Positions 27,735-37,430 are shown, counted from the first letter of the stretch. The stretch is 64,000 nt of DNA from Paenibacillus methanolicus (GCF_008124765.1 NZ_VNHS01000002.1:620001-684000), one strand, 5' to 3'. A program made the numbers and translations. Notes: generated by a model from the letters alone, not told the origin.

Positions 27735-29549
27735 CTATTCGTCGATCTTCAGGACGGCCATGAACGCTTCCTGCGGTACTTCGACGCTACCGACCTGCTT
27801 CATCCGCTTCTTGCCTTCCTTCTGCTTCTCGAGCAACTTCCGCTTCCGGCTGATGTCGCCGCCGTAGCACTTGGCCAAGACGTTCTTGCGCATCGCTTTG
27901 ACCGTCTCGCGGGCGATAACCTTGTTGCCGATGGAAGCTTGGATCGGTACCTCGAACATTTGGCGAGGAATCAATTCTTTCATTTTCTCGCAAATGATGC
28001 GTCCGCGCTGATAAGCGCGATCGCGGTGCACGATGACGGATAAGGCGTCCACCTGCTCGTTGTTGAGCATGATGTCCATCTTGACGAGCTTCGATTGACG
28101 GTAGCCGGACAGCTCGTAATCGAACGAAGCGTAGCCCTTCGTGCTCGACTTGAGCTGATCGAAGAAGTCGTAGACGACCTCCGACAGCGGAATGTTATAC
28201 GTCAGCGTGACGCGATTCGTATCCAGGTACTCCATGTTCACGAATTCGCCGCGCTTGCTCTGGCAAAGCTCCATGATCGCGCCGACGTAATCGTTCGGGA
28301 CGATAACGCCCGCTTTGACATACGGCTCTTCGACGAAGTCGATCTTGCCAACCTCCGGATAGTTCGAAGGGTTGTCGATCGACAGCACGTCGCCGTTGGT
28401 CAGCGTGACCTTGTAAATAACGCTCGGCGCGGTCGTGATGAGCGGAATATTGAATTCGCGCTCGATCCGCTCCTGGATGATCTCCATGTGGAGCAGGCCG
28501 AGGAAGCCGCAGCGGAAACCGAATCCGAGCGCGGTGGACGTCTCCGGCTCATAGCTGAGCGAAGCGTCGTTCAGCTCCAGCTTCTCGAGCGCTTCGCGCA
28601 GATCGTTGTAGTCCTGCGTCTCGATCGGGTACAGGCCGCAGTATACCATCGGGTTGATCTTCCGGTAACCCGGCAGCGGCTCCGACGCCGGATTCTTCGC
28701 TTCCGTCACCGTATCGCCGACGCGCGTGTCCTTCACGTTCTTGATGCCCGCCACGACAAAGCCGACGTCGCCGACGGCCAGCTCGTCCACGATGCCCATG
28801 CGCGGCTTGAACGCGCCGACCTCGATGACTTCGAATTCGGCTCCCGTCGCCATGAAGCGGATTTTCTTGCCGGTCTTGATGCTGCCGTCCATGACGCGCA
28901 CGTACACGATAACGCCTTTGTAAGGGTCATAGTGCGAGTCGAAGATAAGCGCCTTCAGCGGCTGGTCTGGATCGCCGGTCGGCGCCGGTACTTTCGCCAC
29001 GACCTGCTCGAGAATTTCTTTGATCCCGATGCCCGCCTTCGCGGAAGCCAGAACGGCGTCGCTCGCGTCCAGGCCGATCACGTCCTCGACTTCCTGCTTC
29101 ACCCGCTCCGGCTCCGCGCTCGGCAGGTCGATCTTGTTGATGACCGGAAGCACTTCGAGATTGTTGTCGAGTGCCAAGTAGACGTTCGCCAGCGTCTGAG
29201 CTTCAATGCCCTGCGCCGCGTCGACGACGAGCAGCGCGCCTTCGCAGGCCGCCATGCTTCGGGATACTTCGTACGTAAAATCGACGTGTCCCGGCGTATC
29301 GATCAGGTTCAAAATATACGTCTCGCCGTCGTCCGCCTTGTAATTAAGCCGAACGGCCTGCAGCTTTATGGTGATGCCGCGTTCTCGTTCCAAATCCATT
29401 TGATCGAGCACTTGTTCCTGCATTTCGCGGGAAGTCAGCGCTCCGGTGTATTCCAGAATCCGATCCGCAAGCGTCGATTTGCCGTGGTCAATATGGGCAA
29501 TGATGGAAAAATTGCGGATTTTCTTTTGTCGGTCACGTACGTCAGCCAT
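27735..29549 (-). CDS. lepA: Elongation factor 4 (LepA)
   Basis: Ribosome-associated GTPase that back-translocates stalled ribosomes and helps 30S assembly. The G domain carries [17 protein letters not shown] (P-loop), [10 protein letters not shown] (switch I), DTPGHVDF and NKIDLPSA. Domains II and III follow, then the EF4-specific C-terminal domain starting at about residue 490 ([19 protein letters not shown]) and ending [20 protein letters not shown]. Length is 604 residues. The ribosome site is weak (GGGGG, 6 nt). The order spoIIP-yqxA-lepA-hemW-hrcA is as in Bacillus. Confidence 0.97.
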   Translation of the reverse strand: MADVRDRQKKIRNFSIIAHIDHGKSTLADRILEYTGALTSREMQEQVLDQMDLERERGITIKLQAVRLNYKADDGETYILNLIDTPGHVDFTYEVSRSMAACEGALLVVDAAQGIEAQTLANVYLALDNNLEVLPVINKIDLPSAEPERVKQEVEDVIGLDASDAVLASAKAGIGIKEILEQVVAKVPAPTGDPDQPLKALIFDSHYDPYKGVIVYVRVMDGSIKTGKKIRFMATGAEFEVIEVGAFKPRMGIVDELAVGDVGFVVAGIKNVKDTRVGDTVTEAKNPASEPLPGYRKINPMVYCGLYPIETQDYNDLREALEKLELNDASLSYEPETSTALGFGFRCGFLGLLHMEIIQERIEREFNIPLITTAPSVIYKVTLTNGDVLSIDNPSNYPEVGKIDFVEEPYVKAGVIVPNDYVGAIMELCQSKRGEFVNMEYLDTNRVTLTYNIPLSEVVYDFFDQLKSSTKGYASFDYELSGYRQSKLVKMDIMLNNEQVDALSVIVHRDRAYQRGRIICEKMKELIPRQMFEVPIQASIGNKVIARETVKAMRKNVLAKCYGGDISRKRKLLEKQKEGKKRMKQVGSVEVPQEAFMAVLKIDE

Positions 29550-29616
29550 GCCTAACCCCCAGAAATTACGATATTGCTAGCCATTCTATACAGTATATCA
29601 GTTCGCGTGGCGGCCA

Positions 29617-30078
29617 TCAATCCGTAACGGATTCGAAGAGGGAAACGACGAAGCGAATGCCTTGCGACGAGAGGGACTGCAGCGCGCCGGCCGTGCCGTC
29701 GGCCAGCTTGTCGACCGTCGTGTCGTCCCGCAAATCCGGTATGCCGGGCAGCCGCTCGTTCTCGCGCTCCTGGAGCTCGTAAGCGCGCGCATCCGCCTCG
29801 GCAGCCCGTTCGGGATAGCGCTGCGCCTCGCCCACGGTTGGCCGATAGACCGGCACGACCGGCTCCTGCGCCCTCTCCCGGGGGTAATATCCCGGTTCCG
29901 GCTGCAGGCCCGCGTTCTCCGAAATGCCCGCCCCTTGGCTCGCCACCGGCGATGCTTCCTGCTGCTCAACCGGTCCATAAATCCGTTCCACCCCGCTTGT
30001 CGCCACATCGATGCCGAACATGACCATCAAGACGATCATCCCGCCGACGATTCCCCATTTCAACGGTTGCTTGCGCAT
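29617..30078 (-). CDS. YqxA-position small membrane protein (DUF3679-like)
   Basis: A 153-residue protein with one N-terminal transmembrane helix (LKWGIVGGMIVLMVMFGIDV), a Pro/Glu/Arg-rich middle, and a C-terminal amphipathic helix (SSQGIRFVVSLFESVTD). It occupies the slot of Bacillus yqxA between spoIIP and lepA and has the same TM plus amphipathic-end shape, so I assign it to that group by context; function is unknown. ATG 30078 is chosen because AAAGGAG lies 8 nt upstream. An in-frame ATG at 30099 has no site. Confidence 0.65.
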   Translation of the reverse strand: MRKQPLKWGIVGGMIVLMVMFGIDVATSGVERIYGPVEQQEASPVASQGAGISENAGLQPEPGYYPRERAQEPVVPVYRPTVGEAQRYPERAAEADARAYELQERENERLPGIPDLRDDTTVDKLADGTAGALQSLSSQGIRFVVSLFESVTD

Positions 30079-30132
30079 CTTATCCGCTCCTTTCCTCATC
30101 CATCCGGCGTTCTACGGGAGACCGCCCTTCTA

Positions 30133-31461
30133 TTAGCTTGCTACCTTCGCGTTGACTTTCTCGTCCTTCCAATATAGTCCCGCAATGACCTTCGCCAAGG
30201 CGTCGATCGTCCGATTCGACTCTTCGAGCGTGTTGTCGATGCCGCCGACTTCGATCAGTAAGCTCTCCGGCGAGAGCGACTGGTTATACTCGCCGTTCCC
30301 GTTCTTGCTTGATTTGCCCCAGATGCCGCGCGAGATGCCCGGATACGCTTTCTCCAGCGCCTCGTGGATTTGGCTCGCGAACGCTTCGTTCTTCTCCCAA
30401 TTCGGATTGCCGTGGCCGACGATGAAGAATACCTGGGCGTAATCCTTGCCGCCGATCGTCGCCGTCGTGTATTTCCGTTTTTGCGAATCGCGGTGAATGT
30501 CGAAGAAATATTGGAGATCCTTGTGCTGCGCCATCGCTTCGGTCACCGTTTTTTTGGAATATTTATAGGATAGCACCCATTTATACGATTTAATCGCCGA
30601 CGGATAATCGGTTGCGGAAGCGATCGCGCCGATCCCCTGCTCTTCCAGCTTCTGCTCCAGCCGCTTGCCGAGCAGCGAGATGTTCTTCGCCGTCGATTGC
30701 GGGTCGGTCACGTTCTTACCCAAGACCGGATTCCACGATTCGCGGGCGTGCGAGTGGTAGATGAAAACACTGTTGCGCTTCGGCGCCGACGAGTTGGGCG
30801 TACCGTCAGTCTTCCCCTCATCCGTTCCGCCCGCCTCGGCTCCGACGGGGGGCGTCGTCTCTCCGTCCGCTTGACCGGCTGCGCCGTCGCCTTGCTCCGT
30901 CTTCTCCTCCGCGGGTTGTTCGCCTTCCGGACCCGGTCGGCCCGAGCCATCGCCCGGAAATTCTCCGGCTTGGCCGTCCGGCTCCAAATCTCCCGGATCG
31001 TCGCTGCCGTCATGTATCGGCTGGTTGTCTTCCGGTTCCACATCCGCGCCGGCGACTTCCCCCGGACGAATCAAAACCGTATTATCGGATGCCATGCCCG
31101 GATATTCCGTAGCTAGCAGGCTTTTCGGATCATGGGGATTAATGTCGGTCAGCACGCGCACGAGGAACGCGCCCATCTGCTTGGTCGAGAACGACGCCGG
31201 CGTGCCCGCCGTCTCCGTCCCCGGCACTTCCATCGCCAGCATGCTGGCGAACGTCCCGCCCGAGACCGAAGCCGCGAATCCTTTCATGGATGAAACGGGC
31301 GAAGTCTGCGACTTCTGCTGGATCATCAGGCCGATCCCGATAACGAGCACCATGACCATCGATCCGACCGACAACAACGCGAACATCCGACCGGTCACGA
31401 GCAGCTGCTTCAGACGCCGGCTTCCTTTACCCAGGTTCCATGTCAGGATAGGTGGTTTCAT
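30133..31461 (-). CDS. spoIIP: Stage II sporulation protein P (SpoIIP)
   Basis: Peptidoglycan amidase/endopeptidase that, with SpoIID and SpoIIM, drives engulfment of the forespore. An N-terminal membrane anchor (FALLSVGSMVMVLVIGIGLM) is followed by an extracytoplasmic part. The catalytic motif region VFIYHSHARESWNP carries His and Glu, and VEVGGIDNTLEESNRT lies near the C-terminus. Between anchor and enzyme is a long acidic, Gly/Pro/Asp-rich linker (about residues 130-235) that seems longer than in Bacillus. ATG 31461 has AAGGAGG 9 nt upstream, giving 442 residues. Normally expressed in the mother cell under sigma-E; no clear sigma-E box was found. Confidence 0.94.
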   Translation of the reverse strand: MKPPILTWNLGKGSRRLKQLLVTGRMFALLSVGSMVMVLVIGIGLMIQQKSQTSPVSSMKGFAASVSGGTFASMLAMEVPGTETAGTPASFSTKQMGAFLVRVLTDINPHDPKSLLATEYPGMASDNTVLIRPGEVAGADVEPEDNQPIHDGSDDPGDLEPDGQAGEFPGDGSGRPGPEGEQPAEEKTEQGDGAAGQADGETTPPVGAEAGGTDEGKTDGTPNSSAPKRNSVFIYHSHARESWNPVLGKNVTDPQSTAKNISLLGKRLEQKLEEQGIGAIASATDYPSAIKSYKWVLSYKYSKKTVTEAMAQHKDLQYFFDIHRDSQKRKYTTATIGGKDYAQVFFIVGHGNPNWEKNEAFASQIHEALEKAYPGISRGIWGKSSKNGNGEYNQSLSPESLLIEVGGIDNTLEESNRTIDALAKVIAGLYWKDEKVNAKVAS

Positions 31462-31543
31462 ACGAGCATCCTCCTTCAACTTGTTGGCCGCTACTAACCT
31501 ATGGGACAAACGCTAGCAATAGAACCACTTTTGGTAGAAACGT

Positions 31544-31573
31544 AAAAAAGGCGCGCTCCGCGAGCGCGCCTTC
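31544..31573 (-). terminator. Intrinsic terminator after the chemoreceptor gene
   Basis: Reading leftwards, AAGGCGCGCTC-GCG-GAGCGCGCCTT (31572-31548) and a six-T run. It isolates the chemoreceptor gene from spoIIP. Confidence 0.93.
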
Positions 31574-31593
31574 CGATGGAAATCCCTCTATGA

Positions 31594-33729
31594 TCATACC
31601 TTGAATCTAGCAATCAGCTGTTGCAGCTCGTGCGCCGTGGCGCGCAAATCCTCCGAAGAAGCGGTGATCTCCTCCATGATGGCCAGCTGCTCCTGCGAAG
31701 AAGCCGATGCCGCGTGCGTATGCGACTTCGCTTCCGAAGCGACGTTCACCATATCCGCGATCGCCTCCGATACCGATTGGGTGCTGGAAGCCATTTGTCG
31801 CGAGGCGGCCGATACTTCCTGCATTTGACCGGCCGCGCTGCGCACCGCTTCCTTAATGCGCTCGAAAGCCTCTGCCGTATCGGCCATCGACTGCCGCCCT
31901 TTGCCCGTCTCGCTCACGCCTGCTTCGATCGACTGCAGCGCTTCGGCTCCCGAGGCGTTGATCGCCCGGACGACGCCTACGATCCGGCCCGCGGACTGCT
32001 TCGTCTGCTCGGCCAAACTCCTCACTTCCGTGGCGACGACCATAAAGCCCGCGCCGTGCTCGCCCGCCCGGGCCGCTTCGATGGACGCGTTCAGCGCCAG
32101 CAGCTGCGTTTGCGAGGCAATCTCGGAAATAAATTTGACGATCGCGTCAATCTCCTTGCATTGTTCCGATAGCAGCTTGACGATGCCGGCGGACACTTCG
32201 ACGCTTCGGCCGATCTCCTCCATCTGGCGCGACGCTTGCCGCACCGTCTCTACCCCGGACAGCGCGGCTGCTTCCGCATCCGACGCCGACCGTGCGACCG
32301 TATCGGACGCGGAAGCCATCTGCGCGATGCCGGCGGTCATTTCGCCGATGACGCGGGAGGTGCCGGTTGCCGTCGCCTCTTGCTCGTCCGAGCCGGCCGC
32401 TATGCGCTGCAGCAGCTCCACGATCCGCTCGCTGCCGGCCGAGGATTCGCCCGAGGAGGAAGCCAAGTTGTCGGAAGCCAGGGCAACCTGCGCGGACATT
32501 TCCTTGTTCGCGCCGATCATCGTCCGGAACGCCTCGCCCATTCGATTGAAGGCGTGCGCGATATGCTTCATCTCATCCTTCGTATCCAACTCGGCGCGTG
32601 CCGTCAAATCCCCTTCGGCCAGTCGCTCCGACGCGTTGCGCAGCTCGTTCACGTTCACCCTCACCGTCCAGTAGAACGAGAGGAACAAGTAGAGGGCCGC
32701 CGCGATTACGGCGCTCATCGCGATCGTCACGACGAACAGGTCGCGACGCCCGCCATCGATCGCATCGGCGATCTTGGCGCTGTACAGCTGCGTCTGATAG
32801 GCGCTCACCTTCTGCAGCGATCCGATCGCGACGCCGAACAGCGCGGTTAATTCTTCGCCGGTCAGCTGCGGCCTGGTCGAATTGATCATGCCCGCGTTCA
32901 GTTTCTCGATCATGCCCGAGATAGCCGCGCTATTGGATTCCATGAGCGAGTCCAATTGTTCGTCGTTATCGGCATCGAGCATCGTTTGCGTATTGGAGGC
33001 CAACGTCCGGTTCGTCATCCGGATCGCGTTGAGCAGCTCTTCGAGCGCCTTCCGGTCCGTGTCCTCCAATTCCTGCGCGAACGCGATCCGGTATGAACGC
33101 GCCTGCAGCTCGCCAGCCTGCTCGAGCAAGAACGGAAGCTGGCGCGTGGCGTTGTCTTTCAAGTAATACAGGTTCAAGTCCGAGTCCAGCACAAGATGCT
33201 GCTCGTTCCGGACGAGATCGACGAGCCGGAGCACGTCGTCCAGCAGCGATTTATGCCAGCTCAAGCTTTCCGTAGGCGACAGATCTGCCGATTCCGCGAC
33301 GATCTCCGCCCAACCTCTCTTCACGCGTTCCCATTGGTCCGCCGTTCCGGCGATGGCGCCGCTTTCCGCATATTGATCCAACGCTTGAATCGCGGCCGCC
33401 GCTTGCTGCTGCACCGCCTGAATCCGCGCCTGCCGCGCCTCGTCCCGGACATCGGTTACCAGCATGGAGCGGTGGGCGATGAACGAAGCGAACACCGGTT
33501 CAAGCCGCTGCAGATAGGCCATTCCTTCTCGTTCTTCTTGCTTCACTTGCAAACTTGCGTTCACGTTCAAGCCGTAGAGCACGGATACCGTTACGAGCGG
33601 AACGAGTAGAATGATGCCGATGACGAGAAATTTGAACAGGTAATTCAGTCGTTTCATGACTGCCGCTCCCGGCCGGAGCAGGATGGAACTGGTGCTCGTC
33701 AAGAGCGAGACGGATGCGCTGCGCTTCAT
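31594..33729 (-). CDS. Methyl-accepting chemotaxis protein
   Basis: Transmembrane chemoreceptor that controls the CheA kinase. In the 711-residue protein: TM1 about 30-54, extracellular helical sensor 55-330, TM2 331-354, HAMP 355-407, signalling domain about 430-711. The kinase-contact hairpin tip reads [20 protein letters not shown]. The sensor is alpha-helical ([20 protein letters not shown]) and resembles a long four-helix-bundle ligand domain, not dCache; ligand unknown. ATG 33729 has AGAGGAGAG upstream; the open frame to 33804 lacks a site. The gene is a single unit between spoIIP and gpr, an insertion relative to Bacillus order. Confidence 0.93.
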   Translation of the reverse strand: MKRSASVSLLTSTSSILLRPGAAVMKRLNYLFKFLVIGIILLVPLVTVSVLYGLNVNASLQVKQEEREGMAYLQRLEPVFASFIAHRSMLVTDVRDEARQARIQAVQQQAAAAIQALDQYAESGAIAGTADQWERVKRGWAEIVAESADLSPTESLSWHKSLLDDVLRLVDLVRNEQHLVLDSDLNLYYLKDNATRQLPFLLEQAGELQARSYRIAFAQELEDTDRKALEELLNAIRMTNRTLASNTQTMLDADNDEQLDSLMESNSAAISGMIEKLNAGMINSTRPQLTGEELTALFGVAIGSLQKVSAYQTQLYSAKIADAIDGGRRDLFVVTIAMSAVIAAALYLFLSFYWTVRVNVNELRNASERLAEGDLTARAELDTKDEMKHIAHAFNRMGEAFRTMIGANKEMSAQVALASDNLASSSGESSAGSERIVELLQRIAAGSDEQEATATGTSRVIGEMTAGIAQMASASDTVARSASDAEAAALSGVETVRQASRQMEEIGRSVEVSAGIVKLLSEQCKEIDAIVKFISEIASQTQLLALNASIEAARAGEHGAGFMVVATEVRSLAEQTKQSAGRIVGVVRAINASGAEALQSIEAGVSETGKGRQSMADTAEAFERIKEAVRSAAGQMQEVSAASRQMASSTQSVSEAIADMVNVASEAKSHTHAASASSQEQLAIMEEITASSEDLRATAHELQQLIARFKV

Positions 33730-33789
33730 AGGTTCTCTCCTCTGGTTGCTCGTCGAATCGCCACATTCGACAAAATCTGATGATACTAG

Positions 33790-33819
33790 TTTATAGCACA
33801 CCAAAATTTACATTGTAAA
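33790..33819 (-). promoter_or_regulatory. Candidate sigma-A promoter of the chemoreceptor gene
   Basis: Reading leftwards, TTTACA (33819-33814), an 18-bp spacer, TATAAA (33795-33790). The -35 box lies in a TTTACATTGTAAA palindrome (about 33808-33820). I see no gene in the remaining 33820-34021. Confidence 0.6.
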
Positions 33820-34021
33820 TAGCTGCGTTACGTTTCGTCACATGCGTGATCCGTTCCCTTTATTGCGGCGATACCCCGGCGCATAGGAGCGCGTTATCCC
33901 ATATCCGCGTTACGCGCATCATTGCGGACACGTTAGGCGCTGCATGCGCAAGCACACCGCGCGAATGTTAAGATTCCGCAAACCCGTCCAATCCTGCTAC
34001 TCCGCTCTGACCGGAACGCAC

Positions 34022-34051
34022 AAAAGCCTCGAACCTGTCCCGGTTCGAGGC
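34022..34051 (-). terminator. Intrinsic terminator after gpr
   Basis: Reading leftwards, GCCTCGAACC-GGGACA-GGTTCGAGGC (34051-34026), then TTTTG. Perfect 10-bp stem. Confidence 0.92.
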
Positions 34052-34083
34052 GCTGCTCTTCCTTGGAATTGCGTCTTAGGCGC

Positions 34084-35085
34084 TTAGTGCGTATAGGCGG
34101 CGACGTTCGAGGAATCCACCGCGTCATGGAGGCCGGCGTTCAAGCCGCTCGCGATGATGTTGGCGATATCTTCGATAAATTGGTCGATTTCCTTCGGCGT
34201 GACGAGCAGATCGTGGCCGAGCGGACCGAGCGCTTCGCGGACGAGCTGCAGACGTTCCTGCTCATCGACCGAATCAAGCAGGCCGAAGTTCGTATTCGAC
34301 GTGTGCCGCTTCAAATGTTCGCGAACCAGATCGATGCTGTTGTTCACGATCGTTGATGCGTAGACGACGGTCGGCACGCCGATCGCGATAACCGGCACGC
34401 CCAAAATTTCTTTCGTCAGGCCGCGGCGTTTGTTCCCGATGCCCGACCCAGGATGGATTCCCGTATCCGCGATCTGGATCGTCGTATTGACCCGCTCCAG
34501 CGCCTTCGAGGCCAGCGCGTCGATGGCGACGATAATATCCGGCTTCGAGCGTTCCACGATGCCCTGCACGATTTCGCTCGATTCGATGCCCGTGATGCCG
34601 AGCACGCCGGGCGCGACCGCGCTGACGCTTCGGTAACCAGGCGCCACTTGGTCCGGCATGAGCTCGAAATAATGGCGCGTCACCATCACGTTCTCGACGA
34701 CAAGCGGTCCGAGCGCATCCGGCGTGACGTTCCAGTTGCCGAGGCCGACGATCAGCACGTTGGCCTTCTTATCGATGCCGATCCGCTGCAGGAACGAAGC
34801 GAATTCTTGCGCTAGAGCCGTCGCCACTCGGTCCTGCAGGCCCGAGTCCCCTTTGCGTAATTCCGGCACCTCGAAGGTGACGTAATGTCCGGGCATTTTG
34901 CCGATCGCCTTCGAGCCCTGCTCGTTCTGCACCTCCAGCCGCGTGACTTTGATCCCGTTATCCTCCGAGAAGTCCGACAAGATGCCGGGAATCGGACCCG
35001 AGCCCCCCGCCTCCGCGAGCTCTTTCGCTTCCAACGCCAAATCGATATGCGTCGAATACTCCTGCAAATCCAGTCGTTCCTTCAC
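34084..35085 (-). CDS. gpr: Germination protease GPR
   Basis: Aspartic-type endopeptidase that degrades small acid-soluble spore proteins during germination; made as a zymogen in the forespore. The N-terminal propeptide ends around STHIDLALEAKELA, whose TDLA-like context is where GPRs cleave themselves. Family blocks include KANVLIVGLGNWNVTPDALG, VSAVAPGVLGITGIESSEI, IVAIDALASKALERVNTTIQ and SGIGNKRRGLTKEILGVPVI. Length is 333 residues. The start is GTG 35085 with AAGGGG upstream. It is divergent from rpsT, as in Bacillus, and a forespore-type promoter lies upstream. Confidence 0.96.
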   Translation of the reverse strand: MKERLDLQEYSTHIDLALEAKELAEAGGSGPIPGILSDFSEDNGIKVTRLEVQNEQGSKAIGKMPGHYVTFEVPELRKGDSGLQDRVATALAQEFASFLQRIGIDKKANVLIVGLGNWNVTPDALGPLVVENVMVTRHYFELMPDQVAPGYRSVSAVAPGVLGITGIESSEIVQGIVERSKPDIIVAIDALASKALERVNTTIQIADTGIHPGSGIGNKRRGLTKEILGVPVIAIGVPTVVYASTIVNNSIDLVREHLKRHTSNTNFGLLDSVDEQERLQLVREALGPLGHDLLVTPKEIDQFIEDIANIIASGLNAGLHDAVDSSNVAAYTH

Positions 35086-35117
35086 CTATTGAGGCCCCTT
35101 CCATTACCGTTTGCGGT

Positions 35118-35148
35118 TAGTGTGCGCCAATGCGGACGTTTCTTATAC
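35118..35148 (-). promoter_or_regulatory. Candidate forespore (sigma-F/sigma-G) promoter of gpr
   Basis: Reading leftwards, GTATA (35148-35144) is followed after 19 bp by CACACTA (35124-35118), close to the sigma-G -10 consensus CATxMTA. Read as sigma-F, the spacing is 16 bp to GCGCACACTA. This agrees with known forespore control of gpr in Bacillus. Confidence 0.5.
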
Positions 35149-35222
35149 GATTCGCGCTTCGCCTTGCCGCTATCCAGCATGAATGGCCATAGTCGATAAG
35201 CGTTTCCCCCGTGGCTTGGCAC

Positions 35223-35251
35223 TTGCTTTTTGGACTAGCGCATGATAGAAT
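35223..35251 (+). promoter_or_regulatory. Sigma-A promoter of rpsT
   Basis: TTGCTT (35223-35228), 17-bp spacer, TAGAAT (35246-35251) with a TGn extension. It lies 52 bp before the rpsT start. Confidence 0.65.
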
Positions 35252-35302
35252 GTTCAAAGTTGTGTTGTAACAATGGTTTTCCTTTTACGGGAGGTGAATG
35301 CT

Positions 35303-35575
35303 ATGCCAAACATTAAGTCCGCTGTGAAACGTGTCAAAACGATCGAGAAACGCCGCGCTTTGAACGCTTCGCAAAAATCCGCGCTCCGCACGGCCGTTAA
35401 AGCTGCTGACCAAGCTGTTGTCGCTACTGATGTAGAAGTTGCTAAAGCAGCTCTGATCGTCGCTACGAAGAAGCTGGACAAAGCAGTGACGAAAGGCCTG
35501 ATCCATAAAAATGCGGCTGCCCGCAAAAAGTCTCGTCTTGCTAAAAAGCTGAATGCTCTTGCAGCTCAAGCTTAA
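35303..35575 (+). CDS. rpsT: 30S ribosomal protein S20
   Basis: Small-subunit protein that binds the 5' domain of 16S rRNA. The 90-residue sequence begins [20 protein letters not shown] and ends with the usual [20 protein letters not shown] stretch; it is highly basic and helical. ATG 35303 follows GGGAGGTGA with good spacing. A frame extension to 35273 is spurious. Codon choice (GCT, AAA-rich) differs visibly from its GC-rich neighbours, as expected for a strongly expressed ribosomal gene. Own promoter and terminator. Confidence 0.98.
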   Translation: MPNIKSAVKRVKTIEKRRALNASQKSALRTAVKAADQAVVATDVEVAKAALIVATKKLDKAVTKGLIHKNAAARKKSRLAKKLNALAAQA

Positions 35576-35587
35576 TAAACGAAATCA

Positions 35588-35628
35588 AGTCCTGCCTTGC
35601 TCCTTCGGGAGCCCGGCAGGACTTTTTT
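35588..35628 (+). terminator. Intrinsic terminator of rpsT
   Basis: AAGTCCTGCC (35587-35596) pairs with GGCAGGACTT (35615-35624), then TTTTTTGTTTG. A CTCC-TTCG-GGAG hairpin caps the stem. Confidence 0.93.
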
Positions 35629-35715
35629 GTTTGTTTAGGAAATGATGATGACCTAAGACTTGCAGATAAATAAACAAAGCTTTGTCCCTTAGGACAAGAG
35701 CGGGCTAGGCACGAA

Positions 35716-35764
35716 GGACACATCGAAGACGGCCACGCAACGAGTACGCTCGTTAGCGGTGTCC
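35716..35764. other. Stable hairpin in the rpsT-holA gap
   Basis: GGACAC (35716-35721) pairs with GTGTCC (35759-35764). Inside, CGC-AACGAG-TACG-CTCGTT-A-GCG (35736-35758) forms a stem closed by a TACG (UNCG-type) tetraloop. No ORF of merit. It could be part of a non-coding RNA or a repeat element. Confidence 0.4.
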
Positions 35765-35825
35765 AGAGGCGAACGTTTTTCGGAGGAAAACGACTTCGGA
35801 AGCATATGCTCTAGCCATCTGGTTT

Positions 35826-36066
35826 CCCCTCGGCGGAGGGCAATGCTGTCAGGTTAAGCACGTCGAGACGGGGGAAAGAGCGGCCGGAGAGTTGGTGTGG
35901 AGATGGAACAGCGTCAGCGGTCGCCTTTATCTTCGGATTTCTTCCCCAATCTTAGAAGATTCATCGAAATCCGAAGACAACAGCGAGTGGAAGCCCACAT
36001 CAACCGTAGGCCGCGGATTCTTCACCCGAACGTTTCCGCTAACCTGACAGCATTGCGGTGGAGGGG
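35826..36066. repeat. 240-bp nested palindrome between rpsT and holA
   Basis: Four concentric paired segments share one centre near 35950. They are CCCTC/GAGGG at the ends, a 17-19 bp arm (35840-35859 with 36038-36056, one extra base on the left), GCGGCC (35880-35885) with GGCCGC (36009-36014), and GTTGGTGTGG (35891-35900) with CCACATCAAC (35995-36004). Innermost is CTTCGGATTTC (35931-35941) with GAAATCCGAAG (35966-35976), holding a further AATCTT/AAGATT hairpin. It lies between two converging genes where no promoter is needed. It may be a MITE-like or genome-wide repeat, or a structured RNA. A 99-codon ORF through it looks spurious. Confidence 0.65.
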
Positions 36067-36123
36067 GAACGGGGAGAGAAAAGGGTTCTCGAAGGGCGAA
36101 GCTCTTTATTCTTGCTCGCCGCT

Positions 36124-37152
36124 TCACGCGGCGAGCGATAGCAGGAAGAGCTCCAGGCCCAGCGTTTTGTCCACCTGGCCGGTCTTCATTTTGTAATCCA
36201 ATTCGGCAATGCGGCTTAGATGCTTGCCCAGCACCGGCACGGTGAACCGTCTCCCCTTCTCGGCCGCCAGCTTCACGGCGTACGGATGAAGCCCAATCTG
36301 GCCGGCCATCTGCTGCGGCGAATAGCCATGCTGCTCGAGTTCCTTCACCTGGAGCATGATGCGCAGCTGGCGGGCGATCAGCGCCGCGATCTTGATCGGC
36401 TCTTCCCGGCGCAGCAGCAGTTCGCCGTACAGCTTAAGCGCCCGCTCGACTTGAAGCGAAGCCATCGCGTCGATCAGCGCGAACACGTCCTCCTCGACGG
36501 TGGAGGCGATGAGCGTCTCTACCGTCTGCTCGTCGATCGAGCCCCCTTCGCCGGCGTGCAGGCACAGCTTGTCCACTTCGTGGGCAAGCTGCTGCATGTT
36601 CGTGCCGGTGCGGGCCAGCAGCAGTTCAGCCGCTTCCTTGCGCATCCGCCGGCCTTGTTCTTCCGCCCGTCTAATCGTCCAGGCGAGCAGCTCGTTCTCC
36701 GACAGCTCCGCGAACGCGAGCAAGGCGTCTTTATCTTTCAGCAGCTTTACGACTTTGCGGCGTTCGTCGAGCTTCTCCGCATGCACTTGAAACACGATGA
36801 CGCTCGTCTCGTTCGGCCGGTGAATGTAGTCGATGAGCGCGTTCGTCTGATGGTCGATCTTCCCGCCTTCCTTGGCGCTGGCGGCCGCCGCAAGCACCGA
36901 TTGATCCCGCACGATGACCAGCTTGCGGGAAGCGAAGAACGGCAGCGTGTCCGCTTCGGCGACGGCTTCCTCCACCGGCGTCTCCGACATGTCGTATTTC
37001 ACGATGCCTAGATCGCGTTCGTCCTCCGGCAGCAGCTTCTCGGTCAGCTGCTGAACGAACTGCCGCATCCGGTAGCGGTCTTTCCCATACAGCACGTACA
37101 CCGGGCGGAAGCTGCCGGACTTCCACTCTTTGACGGCGTCTTTCATTTCCAC
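36124..37152 (-). CDS. holA: DNA polymerase III subunit delta
   Basis: Clamp-loader subunit that opens the beta sliding clamp. Visible blocks are RPVYVLYGKDRYRMRQFV at the N-terminus, then LPFFASRKLVIVRD, NALIDYIHRPNETSVIVFQV, and the C-terminal EEDVFALIDAMASLQVERAL and ELDYKMKTGQVDKTLGLELF segments. I choose GTG 37152 because GGAGG lies 8 nt before it; ATG 37167 and ATG 37146 have worse spacing. About 342 residues, normal. In Bacillus it sits between comEC and rpsT; here a sigma/anti-sigma pair and a dehydrogenase separate it from comEC. Confidence 0.93.
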   Translation of the reverse strand: MEMKDAVKEWKSGSFRPVYVLYGKDRYRMRQFVQQLTEKLLPEDERDLGIVKYDMSETPVEEAVAEADTLPFFASRKLVIVRDQSVLAAAASAKEGGKIDHQTNALIDYIHRPNETSVIVFQVHAEKLDERRKVVKLLKDKDALLAFAELSENELLAWTIRRAEEQGRRMRKEAAELLLARTGTNMQQLAHEVDKLCLHAGEGGSIDEQTVETLIASTVEEDVFALIDAMASLQVERALKLYGELLLRREEPIKIAALIARQLRIMLQVKELEQHGYSPQQMAGQIGLHPYAVKLAAEKGRRFTVPVLGKHLSRIAELDYKMKTGQVDKTLGLELFLLSLAA

Positions 37153-37232
37153 GTGTGATTCCTCCATGTTCCTTGACTGTTACCGACTATCATACCATGA
37201 CGGGCGTACCGCGCGCACCAGTCTGCGAACGC

Positions 37233-37272
37233 GACAAAGGGATGAAGCTTGAAGCCGCTTCATCCCTTTGTC
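37233..37272 (-). terminator. Long hairpin after the anti-sigma gene, probable terminator
   Basis: GACAAAGGGATGAAGC (37233-37248) and GCTTCATCCCTTTGTC (37257-37272) are perfect 16-bp arms. There is no long T-run after it, only CCCTTTGTC, so it may act as a terminator or an RNA-stabilising 3' end. Confidence 0.55.
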
Positions 37273-37303
37273 CCTGAACATCTATATAAACATTCCGCAG
37301 CTC

Positions 37304-37367
37304 CAGCCCATGGTACTGGGCTGCGAATGGTCATACGACGTTAAGGCATCGCCCTCTGACGTTGTAT
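37304..37367. other. Structured 3' region of the anti-sigma transcript
   Basis: Two hairpins lie side by side: CAGCCCA-TGGTAC-TGGGCTG (37304-37323), and ATACGACGT (37333-37341) with ACGTTGTAT (37359-37367), one G-U pair. The 37153-37430 gap holds these and the terminator and no gene. Confidence 0.4.
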
Positions 37368-37430
37368 CTATAGTCCAGTATACGCAAGTATCACGAAAAG
37401 TGTGCATCCGATGCGTCAGTTTATTGCGGG

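Noticed and set aside
28095..29555. 486-codon plus-strand ORF opposite lepA
   Set aside because: Antisense shadow of lepA, composition typical of a non-coding frame.
35897..36196. 99-codon plus-strand ORF in the rpsT-holA gap
   Set aside because: It runs through the nested palindrome and into the 3' end of holA, lacks a convincing ribosome site, and its sequence reflects the repeat rather than a fold.
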